NCBI RefSeq assembly: GCF_000443995.1
Contig: NZ_AUMC01000010.1
Span: 310,001 to 374,000 of the forward strand
Reading direction: 5' to 3'
From: Bacteriovorax sp. BAL6_X
GTDB taxonomy: Bacteria > Bdellovibrionota > Bacteriovoracia > Bacteriovoracales > Bacteriovoracaceae
Length of the DNA stretch: 64,000 nt
In this document: positions 7,501 through 15,041 of the stretch, one piece after another
How positions within the stretch are numbered: the stretch's first letter is position 1
Layout: each line of letters opens with the position of its first letter
Translations under genes and position numbers: made by a program
Notes under the pieces: model-generated
Database searches by the model: none
Told to the model about the DNA's origin: nothing
What the model saw: only the letters and a program-made list of their open reading frames with translations

Positions 7501-9144
7501 AATGCAATTCGCTTAGAAACAAAAGTAAAGTTCCGTGCTGATAGAAGTGAAGAATATGTAGGTGAAATGGCCGATCTTGGTTTCACTGATTCAAACTCAA
7601 CTGAGAATGTTGCAAGAGGGTGGATGGCCGTAGCATTTGAAGTTATTGGAACAATCTCAATGATTTCAATCCTGACAAGAAGTGTTTCAGTTGGTTCAAA
7701 AATCTTCAAAGAATCACTGAAGGCCATTGTTAAGAATCGTTCCCAACTAGGAATTAAAGAAGCTTTAAAGCAGTCGGGGAAAGATGCTTCTGTTATCGTA
7801 AATGAATCAGAAGTTGAATTTGCAAAGCTAGTTCTAGGACTAAAAAAATATAGTGATGTATTCAAGAAAATGCTTTCTTCTAAGTCGATGGATGATATCG
7901 CTGAGAATTTAAGAAACCTAGATTTAGATGAAGAGTTCGTTGAGAAAACTCTTAAGAAAATGGATCGTATTGAAGCTAATTATACAGCTGGAAAGCTATC
8001 TCAGACGAGTTATAACAAAGCAATTAAGAATATTGTTGCAAGTGTTGAAGAAGCAATTACTCGCTCTCATGGTGGAATCTATCGTTATACAAGTGATGTT
8101 GCTGTTAACTTAAATTACTCTCAAGTAGATGAGGCCCTGGGAAATACTGTTTCAAAACTTTTTAATGGAAGCCCACTGGAGCTAAGACACTATATGGGTA
8201 GCTATGTGAAAAGACTTAATGCTTCTAAACTAAATAATTCTTCAAAAGCTGCACGTTCAAAACTGAGAGTGAGAAAAGCAGACCAAGGTCAATATATGAC
8301 AGGAACTAATTGGATCGTTCGTGCTTGGAATGAGAATACTGCAAACCTTGCTAAGAACCGTCGTCAGTTCCTTAAAATTTATGATGAGCTACAAAGACTT
8401 CCGGAAGCAGAATTAGCTGACTATATTGCTAAGAATGCAGATATATTAACTGAGATTTTTGTGAAGATTCCTTTAAGAAAGAGAGACTTTCCATATATGC
8501 TAATTCAAGGAGCACCTCATACTGGTGGCTTTTTTGGAAGAAGACTTCCTGTCATCTCTGCTGTCGGCGAAGGCGTACTAATGAGAAAGATATTTACTGC
8601 ACGCGCAAGACTTATCTCTGAAGTAGCACGTCGCTCAGCTCGTGAAACTCTTGGAATGAAGAAAGTTCTTATGGCCGAGACTGTAGGCGACCTTTACCGT
8701 GGACTTGAAGTATCTGCTCTTGAGGCGCTCCCAAAGATGACTAAGAAGGAAGTTGCTGAAGTTGAATCAATGATTGCTACTGTAAAAGAGAAGGCAATTT
8801 CAGGTATTATTAGAAATTTAGAAAGTGATCGTACTACCGTTAAGTTTATGAATAAGTACGGTGTAAGCTTTGATGGCCTTACTCCTGATCAAACATATAC
8901 AGAGCTAAATAGAATTCTTTATTCTCCAAATGGGACTATTGAAAACACTCTTTCTCGCTATCTGTGGGCAAGTGCTGATGTTGAAGGACTATTTAAGGCC
9001 CCTGAATTTTCAGGTTTAGCTTATAAAGTTATGAGAGACACAATTGAAAAAGATAATATTGGAAGTTTACAACGCTACCTAAATGCTCTCAAAGTACTAC
9101 AAATTAAGGACAATGGAACACTTGGTAGCGTCGAAATTTTTTAG
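4537..9144 (+). CDS. Giant secreted protein (1535 aa), unknown function
   Basis: The N-terminus MKLQKLISFIIISLCSFQ continues to an AFAQ cleavage site, so the protein is exported. Most of the chain is charged, Lys/Glu-rich and predicted helical. Two Gly/Ala-rich hydrophobic segments lie near residues 941-995 (with two Cys in GSCTIVTGGLCG) and 1027-1055 and could insert in a membrane. There are further scattered Cys but no catalytic motif I recognise. The ATG has only a GGG one base upstream, so there is no usable ribosome site. Together with the predicted start at 4536 this suggests a leaderless mRNA. Expression is probably sigma-54 dependent and conditional. It ends one base before the stop of the convergent gene at 9146. 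Size, helicity and export suggest a structural or host-directed factor, but this is conjecture. Confidence 0.8.
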   Translation: MKLQKLISFIIISLCSFQMAFAQTIENTRSVASVYDLAETLAELKEIKKNLRGRVSSDLSEEEMAQIALGLQAQSAQESQGEAEFQTEFITFLDSIKKNSCGVKDYQEEQKPVEAKKVTRGDNLFSSIAAVIAEVKVDEKLNRKQNRKIDTLSAQVLKYFSRAKSLKSKVENIINNTNEAYADKEELLLAFNDSIVKGLYDIKVILSPFRNMSAINMNEILPKLTTDFIEEDTELYNFLIHGEMKDKIFFTVNIDGSDVELKLNTFLNSKRNVVTINESPSAKNYLRALRILTIQMMATQIKNYDLMIESKEDKIVIPKSCRSELNGSWPHLLELKVDESVAKTYLDNLIKNSGLSYDEGSLELMSVREAQELNPLAETMVSSTSVENFLRAAKGKEGTNFYQKFLKAGFDEVNAYNKFVDMKMGEVAQAYKKNIYSYERGSRSRKSKEVTTKDIALINDIIAVVPESKTIEVDIYEGDQKYVENIYPSAINVSPYLASKMAQARTENLEDIISDSIKNELKNNRVVIEFPSLYSQEAYRNWGLNTLYQKALDLQDEEEFKVGSRHNNMLFGFCYRNPAQLCKGLSRKSNVLKRVVSYIDSLKIDGKFIPVARLDKTKVKESYVTLAKVFDYLRTGPKAFPELVTNEYDYLLDQMQALNPLAKVRLGYLVAREELKNIRDGRVKTYKKTSRGMRVDYSYKCFNNNMNAYLENLEEAAEILKVNRSIRPNFLTSELNKDEYKRLWNTIFDEFNKDTTQIMTAELNTGKKAFELIDSLSNKVTLERNQIEDAANEAIEGRLLYQTAEDISARLQEEDVEKIAFYKEILAAKSHTERAAIFDSRPASIDIFDDYDLVHNFLKLNMDLKTPVYKEILKRSALKRQQDTYKKMNKFCQIDEDDIDSLKENFFATVKIQDQLNQLLGIPAVPKELMDRMDDWNSDEKWAMFNGVFGFLLGMGAVLAAGSCTIVTGGLCGLAIAGAGAVGFGMQANAIRLETKVKFRADRSEEYVGEMADLGFTDSNSTENVARGWMAVAFEVIGTISMISILTRSVSVGSKIFKESLKAIVKNRSQLGIKEALKQSGKDASVIVNESEVEFAKLVLGLKKYSDVFKKMLSSKSMDDIAENLRNLDLDEEFVEKTLKKMDRIEANYTAGKLSQTSYNKAIKNIVASVEEAITRSHGGIYRYTSDVAVNLNYSQVDEALGNTVSKLFNGSPLELRHYMGSYVKRLNASKLNNSSKAARSKLRVRKADQGQYMTGTNWIVRAWNENTANLAKNRRQFLKIYDELQRLPEAELADYIAKNADILTEIFVKIPLRKRDFPYMLIQGAPHTGGFFGRRLPVISAVGEGVLMRKIFTARARLISEVARRSARETLGMKKVLMAETVGDLYRGLEVSALEALPKMTKKEVAEVESMIATVKEKAISGIIRNLESDRTTVKFMNKYGVSFDGLTPDQTYTELNRILYSPNGTIENTLSRYLWASADVEGLFKAPEFSGLAYKVMRDTIEKDNIGSLQRYLNALKVLQIKDNGTLGSVEIF

Positions 9145-9145
9145 A

Positions 9146-10093
9146 CTATTTAGAAAAACATTTAGTATCTGGATCTCTTAAATATTCAAGCAAGGCCAGC
9201 TTCTTTTGACGAGTTGCTGGTGTTCTTGCTTCATCGGCTTCTCTTTGAAGAACATCAAAGAAAGCATCCATCGTACCTTTTTTCGTATCTTTCATTTCAT
9301 CAGATGTCGCTTTTAAAAGACGAGTTAACTCAGTCATTTCTGCGTCACTAAAGCCACTTGATAGGAATGAGTAGAACTTGTGTCCATTTGTATTACTGAA
9401 TAGATCAACCTTCCCACCACTAACTGAAACATCTCTGATGGCCGCGATTAAATCTTTTTGTACAGGTGAACCGACTTTCTCCGCTGTTAAAAAGTAGAGT
9501 AGTGCTTCTTCATCCGTTGCATTAAGCATTGGTGTACGGCTTGACCATTTTTGAGACTTAACTGCAGAGTTAATTTGGCGTGTTAGCTTAACAGGTGAGC
9601 TATAACGAGACATTACCTTAAAGATTCTTTGAGAGTAATCATCTTTCATCTCAGACAGAACAAAATTGAAACCAGCATCAGATAGATTCTTATTCACGCA
9701 CGGTGCACATGAAAGTATACCGCTCTTATTATAACCATAACGTTGCGACAGGTAGACAAAGTTATTGATTGCATTCTTAATTTCTTCAGCTGTAGCAGAC
9801 TCTTTTGAAAAGACTTCTTCTACTCTCTGAAAGCGGGCCTTATCTTGAGATCCAGAAACCATCATCTTTAATGTATTCATACTAAAGTCTTCTTTCTTTC
9901 CAGTATGAGAAAGATCTTTCATTGCTAATTCAATATTGTTGGCAACTACAGACCTTACTTCTTGATCTGCGATTCCACTTTTTACTAAAAGCTCATCTAG
10001 GCCGTGACCTGCTGACTTAAATACACTGAATACCGAACCAAATGACAATTGACTCGTAAGCATTAGGAATACTATTTTTGATGATAATTTCAT
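9146..10093 (-). CDS. Secreted protein (315 aa), unknown function
   Basis: Starts at ATG 10093 after an AGAGGG ribosome site. The first 19 residues, MKLSSKIVFLMLTSQLSFG, form a signal peptide. The mature protein is mostly helical, with a CAPC motif (in LSCAPCVNKN) near residue 120 and a final Cys close to the C-terminus. CAPC has the CxxC spacing of thioredoxin-like or metal sites, but the surroundings do not look like a thioredoxin fold. It is convergent with the giant secreted protein and divergent from the nuclease-like gene, so all three lie in one exported-protein block. No family is recognised. Confidence 0.7.
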   Translation of the reverse strand: MKLSSKIVFLMLTSQLSFGSVFSVFKSAGHGLDELLVKSGIADQEVRSVVANNIELAMKDLSHTGKKEDFSMNTLKMMVSGSQDKARFQRVEEVFSKESATAEEIKNAINNFVYLSQRYGYNKSGILSCAPCVNKNLSDAGFNFVLSEMKDDYSQRIFKVMSRYSSPVKLTRQINSAVKSQKWSSRTPMLNATDEEALLYFLTAEKVGSPVQKDLIAAIRDVSVSGGKVDLFSNTNGHKFYSFLSSGFSDAEMTELTRLLKATSDEMKDTKKGTMDAFFDVLQREADEARTPATRQKKLALLEYLRDPDTKCFSK

Positions 10094-10136
10094 TCAAACC
10101 CTCTTCTGATAATTTCTTAAGTAAAATATCGGCTAA

Positions 10137-10148
10137 ATTTGATCAAAT
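10137..10148. promoter_or_regulatory. 12-bp perfect palindrome in a divergent promoter region
   Basis: ATTTGATCAAAT is a perfect palindrome between the divergent starts at 10093 and 10283. It may be an operator half-shared by both genes. It is not an FNR box, which needs four bases between TTGAT and ATCAA. Confidence 0.3.
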
Positions 10149-10181
10149 ATTTAGTAAGGAGCTGTGTGTTACGAGTGTGAA

Positions 10182-10199
10182 TCCTTGAAATATCAAGGA
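10182..10199. promoter_or_regulatory. Inverted repeat TCCTTGA-N4-TCAAGGA
   Basis: Seven-base perfect arms (10182-10188 and 10193-10199) lie around AATA, 30 bases upstream of the -35 element of the following gene. This is a plausible operator. No known regulator consensus was matched. Confidence 0.35.
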
Positions 10200-10228
10200 A
10201 ATCAGGATGTTATGAAGATGAACAATTC

Positions 10229-10257
10229 TTGAATTAAGATATTCACTTGGGTACAAT
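10229..10257 (+). promoter_or_regulatory. Sigma-70-type promoter
   Basis: TTGAAT (10229-10234), a 17-base spacer, then TACAAT (10252-10257). Transcription would start near 10264, leaving a short leader containing the GGGG ribosome site at 10271-10274 before ATG 10283. Confidence 0.65.
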
Positions 10258-10282
10258 GACGCCTCACTTTGGGGAACATATT

Positions 10283-11857
10283 ATGGTAAACTTATTTAAA
10301 GTATTAGTTTTATCTACTTTTTTACTACCAAATCTGGCATTGGCAAGTATCGATGGAGCGACAGAATCTGAGATTGAAACTTGTCGCCGTCTAAGAATTT
10401 TTCTTGCTGGAGCTGTTGGTGAAGTAGAATGCCAAACTGAATATCAGATCTACTCTAAGTTTGTCGGGAACTACGATCGCCAGAGAGTAAAAAATGAATC
10501 AAAGAATGTTCGTATTGGTGCCTTTAATTTATTTAAGCCAGGTGCTACTCAGACAGAATACAAAGATCATCAATTAGTTGCTGAAGTAGTTAATCACTGG
10601 GATGTTGTTGCAGCAATTGAGCTTACTTCAAACAACGGACTAAGCAAGAGGCACAATGACGCAATCGTTGAGTACTATACAAATCGTCTAACTGAAATTG
10701 AAACAACTAGTACTGACTTAAATTCTTTAACAACACGAAATGAATTGGCCCTTATTCGTGAGCAATACGATTTTCCAGGATATATTCTTCTTCTTAAAGA
10801 ACTACAAAAGCTAGACCCTTCTTGGTCGCTTGTTCTATCTGGTAAGCAAGAGGGAAGTGAGAACGCAACAGTAAAGGAACTTACAGGTTTCTACTATAGA
10901 AGTAGTGTTGTGAGTCTAAAGAAGACTAACTACTGTCGTGATCGTTATGGAAGAAGTGGTAAATTTGGTTGTCTTCCTGTTTTAGATGAGAAGACTTTTG
11001 GCCGTGATGTTGATGGGCTATTTTCTAGAAGGCCATTTATTTCTACATTTGAATCAGGAGAGTTTGATTTTACTCTTCTTGCAACACACGTTATTCATAA
11101 TGCTCCTTCAGACGAAGATCTTCAGAAAAAAATTCTTAAAAATGTTTATGGTGTTGAAGACTATAAAGATATTGGGCCAGGTGTTACTCAACTGAAGTAT
11201 GCTCGTTTCGCCGAAGTTAGATTAATGGCCGAGTTTGTCGACTATCTAAGAAAGTCATACTACGAACAAGACTATATTATTCTGGGTGACTTTAATTTAG
11301 AGAGTTCAAATAATTACTGGGAAACTTTCTTTAAAGACTTTAGTAATCTAGAGATTAAAATTGAAGGTGCAACTTCAATGGCCGTTGGAAAGAGCCTTTC
11401 AGATGGAACAATTACTCATGGGACAAAGAGTAATTATGATCATTTTCTTTTTGATCCTAGTGAAACAACTAACTGCCAAGGTGACGGTTCTGCTAAAATC
11501 TTTAATTTTATTGAAGGAGATTTTTCTCGTCTGATTAACAGAAGATACCTTGTACGTTCAAATGCCATGTATTATTCAACGACAAGAGAGAAAGAGATGT
11601 ACCGCTTAAAAGCTGGTGGCCGTGAAAAAGTAGAATCACTTGTAAGCAATTATGTACGCTCTATTGAAAATAAAATGACGGTAAAGAGTGGTCAGCTTGT
11701 GAAGAGATTTGATATCGAAGAAAGCAAGCAAGAGTTCTACGATCGTGTGATCGACTCTCAATTATTTGATAAGACTTATTATAGCTATCTAAAAGAGGTA
11801 ATAAGTGACCATTTACCAATCTATATGAATTGTTCAAATCAATACGACAACGACTAG
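10283..11857 (+). CDS. Secreted endonuclease/exonuclease/phosphatase-fold protein
   Basis: Encodes 524 residues. The ATG at 10283 is preferred to the longer frame from 10247 because GGGGAAC lies seven bases upstream and the product starts MVNLFKVLVLSTFLLPNLALA, a signal peptide. Fold markers of the EEP (DNase I-like) superfamily occur in order: RIGAFNLF near residue 75, an acidic IEL segment near 110, ILGDFNLESSN near 333, and SDHLPI near the C-terminus (the catalytic Asp-His). The enzyme is probably a metal-dependent nuclease or phosphoesterase acting outside the cytoplasm. Insertions make it longer than a plain EEP domain (about 250 residues). Substrate cannot be told from sequence. The protease lipoprotein downstream fits an extracellular degradative role. 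Confidence 0.8.
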   Translation: MVNLFKVLVLSTFLLPNLALASIDGATESEIETCRRLRIFLAGAVGEVECQTEYQIYSKFVGNYDRQRVKNESKNVRIGAFNLFKPGATQTEYKDHQLVAEVVNHWDVVAAIELTSNNGLSKRHNDAIVEYYTNRLTEIETTSTDLNSLTTRNELALIREQYDFPGYILLLKELQKLDPSWSLVLSGKQEGSENATVKELTGFYYRSSVVSLKKTNYCRDRYGRSGKFGCLPVLDEKTFGRDVDGLFSRRPFISTFESGEFDFTLLATHVIHNAPSDEDLQKKILKNVYGVEDYKDIGPGVTQLKYARFAEVRLMAEFVDYLRKSYYEQDYIILGDFNLESSNNYWETFFKDFSNLEIKIEGATSMAVGKSLSDGTITHGTKSNYDHFLFDPSETTNCQGDGSAKIFNFIEGDFSRLINRRYLVRSNAMYYSTTREKEMYRLKAGGREKVESLVSNYVRSIENKMTVKSGQLVKRFDIEESKQEFYDRVIDSQLFDKTYYSYLKEVISDHLPIYMNCSNQYDND

Positions 11858-11902
11858 TTTTATCAGTGCCTAGGCATTGATCGAATTTGGGAAACAACGA
11901 AC

Positions 11903-11932
11903 ATAGAAAGCCTCCGAATGGAGGCTTTCTAT
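11903..11932. terminator. Intrinsic terminator-like hairpin
   Basis: A 13-bp perfect stem, ATAGAAAGCCTCC (11903-11915) with GGAGGCTTTCTAT (11920-11932), closes a GAAT tetraloop 45 bases after the preceding stop. The T run is built into the stem rather than following it, so efficiency is uncertain. Confidence 0.7.
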
Positions 11933-12069
11933 TATCTAAGTGCTTAATAATACGTGTTTTCTGACTGTGTTTTTCTTGAACGGCCTATGAAATATGTTCA
12001 CAATAGAAGATATTTACCCGCAGGAGCTCTAAAATCTAAATATTAATCAACTTAATGAAAGGTTTTAAT

Positions 12070-13248
12070 ATGATCAGAGCAAAAGAGCTTATTTGTTTTA
12101 CGGCAATCCTTATGGGGGTTACTTCTTGTCAAAATGATAGTGTAACTATTGAACAATTAGTGGAAGCCAGTAGTAGTAATATTGTTATTGGTAATGAAGA
12201 TCGTAGATTAAGTGCTGATAACTTAAATAAAGTTTTTTACCAAAAAGTAGGTCAGTTAAGAACAGATATCACATTTTCTAATTCAGGTCTTAAGAAGACT
12301 TCAACATGTAGTGCTGCTCTTGTGAATAAAAGTTTCATCATTACAGCAGCTCATTGTGTTTATCTTGGAAAGACAAATGAATTACATAAGAACACTTTCT
12401 TTTATCCTGGAATCGATGGTTTCAACAACGCTGATAAGGGACGTTATCCTGTTATTCGTGTTTACCACCCAGATAACTACGATAATATGCGCCCTTATTC
12501 AACAAATGATATCGCAATTGTTGAGCTTGGAGCTGCTAGTGATGGATCTCTTGCTGGAAGCAAGGTAGGGACTAGTGGCATTTCGGGCAAAGAATATTTT
12601 CCTGAAGGTGAAACTTTATTAATTGGCTACCCTGGAGATAAGCCAGACGCAAGACAGTTTTTTGAAACAGGTTGTGAAGTTGATATTGAGGTTGAAAACA
12701 AACTTGTTATGGATTGTGATGTTTTTAGCGGACAAAGTGGTTCACCTATTTTTGTCTATAATGCTAAGTACGATAATTTCTATATTCATGGTGTTGTTAC
12801 AAGTGAAAGTACTATGTACAAAGAAAATTACGGAAGCTTTATTTCAAAAGAACGATATAAAATCTTTAATAGTATTTTTGAAGGAAAGTTTTCAACAGAA
12901 AATGAATTTGAGGAGCAGTGGGTAACAAAGAAAATAGAGCAAGATCAACTTGTACGAATTATTGTAAAGAATACTTGTCATAATAACGAAGCAAGAGTTG
13001 CTTTAAATTTCAAAAATCTTGATGATGAGTGGGTAAAGAAAGGTTTCTATAGTGTTGGTGCTGGAGAGAGAAGAGAGCTTGCTGTAAGTCGAAATGGTGT
13101 CTTCTATTTAGCAGCAAAAAATAGAAGTTGGAAATCGATCATTAGTGGCCCACATTCATATGAGCTACCAAGAAGTGGATCGCAAAAATTCAAAAAATAT
13201 TCAGTAAATAAGTATGGGGACTATGTCGTAAACGTTCCGTGTTATTAA
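12070..13248 (+). CDS. Trypsin-like serine protease lipoprotein
   Basis: Encodes 392 residues from the ATG at 12070, chosen over 12055 because AAAGG stands seven bases before it. The N-terminus ends in a lipobox, GVTSC, so the protein is probably lipidated. A chymotrypsin-fold (S1, V8/glutamyl-endopeptidase-like) domain shows the full triad: His95 in ITAAHC, Asp147 in TNDIAIVEL and Ser223 in SGQSGSPIF. About 110 residues follow the protease domain and may form a binding module. The product would act at the outer membrane or cell surface. It sits downstream of the secreted nuclease-like gene on the same strand but after a terminator, so it is probably its own unit. Confidence 0.88.
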   Translation: MIRAKELICFTAILMGVTSCQNDSVTIEQLVEASSSNIVIGNEDRRLSADNLNKVFYQKVGQLRTDITFSNSGLKKTSTCSAALVNKSFIITAAHCVYLGKTNELHKNTFFYPGIDGFNNADKGRYPVIRVYHPDNYDNMRPYSTNDIAIVELGAASDGSLAGSKVGTSGISGKEYFPEGETLLIGYPGDKPDARQFFETGCEVDIEVENKLVMDCDVFSGQSGSPIFVYNAKYDNFYIHGVVTSESTMYKENYGSFISKERYKIFNSIFEGKFSTENEFEEQWVTKKIEQDQLVRIIVKNTCHNNEARVALNFKNLDDEWVKKGFYSVGAGERRELAVSRNGVFYLAAKNRSWKSIISGPHSYELPRSGSQKFKKYSVNKYGDYVVNVPCY

Positions 13249-13258
13249 TTTCATTTGA

Positions 13259-13396
13259 TTAAAATTTAAGCCGAAGTTGGCCATCGCAGGCGAGCGCTAT
13301 ATTGCTCAGATTATCAAGTACATATGAAGTTGTGGAAAATACCATTGCTCCAGAGGCAACAGTGAGCTGCGACTCCTGCCTTTCTCTGACATACAA
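13259..13396 (-). CDS. Possible 45-residue small protein
   Basis: A short frame starts at TTG 13396 with AAGGA four bases upstream and ends at TAA 13259. The product begins MYVRERQESQLTVASG and ends CDGQLRLKF, with a mixed, protein-like composition. It lies just beyond the metG terminator hairpin on the same strand. There is no recognisable homologue, so it could be a real small protein, a remnant or chance. Confidence 0.3.
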   Translation of the reverse strand: MYVRERQESQLTVASGAMVFSTTSYVLDNLSNIALACDGQLRLKF

Positions 13397-13412
13397 TTCA
13401 TCCTTAACATAA

Positions 13413-13434
13413 AAGCCTGCATAAACGCAGGCTT
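13413..13434 (-). terminator. Intrinsic terminator of the leuS-metG unit
   Basis: AAGCCTGC (13413-13420) pairs with GCAGGCTT (13427-13434) around six bases. On the minus strand the stem is followed by TTTTAT. It lies 76 bases beyond the metG stop. Confidence 0.7.
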
Positions 13435-13483
13435 GTTGAAATTGTTTTCTAGCTAAAGTGTAAGGGAGCTATAACAACGTTAA

Positions 13484-13502
13484 ATCTTAGCTTCGCTAAG
13501 AT
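13484..13502. terminator. Hairpin after metG
   Basis: ATCTTAGC (13484-13491) and GCTAAGAT (13495-13502) form an eight-bp stem with a three-base loop, eight bases beyond the metG stop. On the minus strand it is followed by only a short T run, so it may be a weak terminator or RNA-stabilising hairpin. Confidence 0.4.
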
Positions 13503-13509
13503 ACCGCAG

Positions 13510-14997
13510 TTATTTAAGTTCAACCTTAGGAAAAAGCGCTTCCGGTGGTTGTGGCGTATAAGTCGCCTTACCAAATTCCATAAGCTCAGACCCGTTTACA
13601 CTTGAACCAATATATTCAAGAGCAGTCTTTGTACACTCAGGAAGGAAAGCTTGAAGCATATAAGATGCGGCGGCCATTCCATAGAAACAGTTATAAGCGA
13701 TTGGTGCAAATGCTGCTTCATCAGCTTTGTGTTTCCATGGTTCTTTGTCGTTAACGTATTGGTTTAGGCTAACGATTAGGTCCCAGATCGCATCGATTGC
13801 TTTATTGTGCTCACGTCTTTCCATAAACTCTTTAGCGCGCTCAAAGTGTGGAAGCGCATCGATTTCTTGAGTTACACCTTGTGCAGTATAAACCTTATCA
13901 GGGAAGCTCTTAAGACCTAATTTGATAACTCTCATAAGAAGGTTACCGTAGTCATTTGCAAGTTCACTATTGTGCTTATCAACTAATTCTTGTTCAGAGA
14001 ATTTTCCATCTCCTGAAGAAGAAATATTCTTTAGCATATAGTAACGGAAAGTATCCGTTGGGTATTTTTCAAGCATCTCAAATGGATCAACAACATTTCC
14101 AAGAGACTTACTCATTTTCTTTCCATCTTCAGCAAGAACCATTCCGTGAACATAAACTTGTTTTGGAAGTGGCAGGTCTGCGGCCTTTAGCATACATGGC
14201 CAAATTACTGAGTGGAACCAAAGAATGTCTTTACCAATAACGTGCATATCAGCTGGCCAAAACTTAGCTTCTTGCTCTTTATCTAAAGCAGAGTAGTAGT
14301 TAATGAGAGCATCAAACCAAGTGTACATAACAAAGTTGTCATTTCCTGGAACGCTTACACCCCAACCTTGGCTTGGACGAGAGATAGCAAGATCTCTTAG
14401 GTCGTCATTTTCAAGGCGAGAGAGGATTTCTTTGTAGCGTGCAGCTGGCACGATAAAGTCTGGATTTGCTTTTAGGTGATCGATAATCCATTTTTGATAT
14501 TCGCTTAGCTTAAAGAAGAAACCTTCTTCTTCCTTTAGCTCAAGTGGTTTGTGGTGTTCTGGACAATTACCATCTGGAGCTTGCGCTTCAGTATAGAAAG
14601 ACTCACATGAAAGACAGTAATTCCCTGAGTAGTGACCGTGGTAGATTAGTCCCTTTGCTTCTAGGTTCTTCCACAGTTCAACACAAGTTTCAGCATGACG
14701 ATCTTCAGTTGTTCTAATGAAGTCATCATATTGAATATTTGCTTTTGTACAAAGCTCTTTGAAAATTTCAACATTAGCATTTACGAACTCAAGAGTATCA
14801 AGTCCTGCAGCTTTTGCTGATTCAATTAGCTTTTGTCCGTTCTCATCTGTTCCTGTTAGGAAGTGAGTTTCTTTTCCAAGAATTTTATTCCAACGAACGT
14901 ATGAGTCAGTTACGATCTTTTCATAAGCGTGACCAATGTGTGGTCTTCCGTTTGGATAATCAATCGCAGTAGTTGCGTAGAATGTATTTTTAGTCAT
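13510..14997 (-). CDS. metG: Methionyl-tRNA synthetase (short, 495 aa)
   Basis: A class I synthetase that charges tRNA-Met. It shows the HIGH motif as HIGHAYEKIV near residue 21, KMSKSLGNVV near 300, and a knuckle YCLSCESFYTE followed by a CPEHH segment that would hold zinc. It ends after the anticodon-binding helices and lacks the C-terminal EMAP-like tRNA-binding domain. It resembles the compact MetG2-type enzymes rather than the E. coli type. A distinct 646-residue MetRS is encoded at 54418-56358. The ribosome site AAAGGAAAC precedes the ATG. It follows leuS by 44 bases on the same strand and is probably co-transcribed with it. Confidence 0.95.
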   Translation of the reverse strand: MTKNTFYATTAIDYPNGRPHIGHAYEKIVTDSYVRWNKILGKETHFLTGTDENGQKLIESAKAAGLDTLEFVNANVEIFKELCTKANIQYDDFIRTTEDRHAETCVELWKNLEAKGLIYHGHYSGNYCLSCESFYTEAQAPDGNCPEHHKPLELKEEEGFFFKLSEYQKWIIDHLKANPDFIVPAARYKEILSRLENDDLRDLAISRPSQGWGVSVPGNDNFVMYTWFDALINYYSALDKEQEAKFWPADMHVIGKDILWFHSVIWPCMLKAADLPLPKQVYVHGMVLAEDGKKMSKSLGNVVDPFEMLEKYPTDTFRYYMLKNISSSGDGKFSEQELVDKHNSELANDYGNLLMRVIKLGLKSFPDKVYTAQGVTQEIDALPHFERAKEFMERREHNKAIDAIWDLIVSLNQYVNDKEPWKHKADEAAFAPIAYNCFYGMAAASYMLQAFLPECTKTALEYIGSSVNGSELMEFGKATYTPQPPEALFPKVELK

Positions 14998-15041
14998 TTC
15001 AAGTTTCCTTTAAACAAGTTTGCTCTTAGGGTGAGTACTAC

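Noticed and set aside
7287-7865. Long minus-strand ORF inside the giant secreted protein gene
   Set aside because: It is a shadow frame, Ser/Thr/Pro-rich with no ribosome site; the plus frame is continuous and coherent.
10137-10148. FNR/CRP-like site
   Set aside because: TTGATCAA lacks the four-base centre of an FNR box and matches no CRP core. Kept only as an unspecified palindrome.
14440-14460. TGGCACG inside metG as a sigma-54 site
   Set aside because: It has no TTGC at the required spacing and lies within coding sequence.
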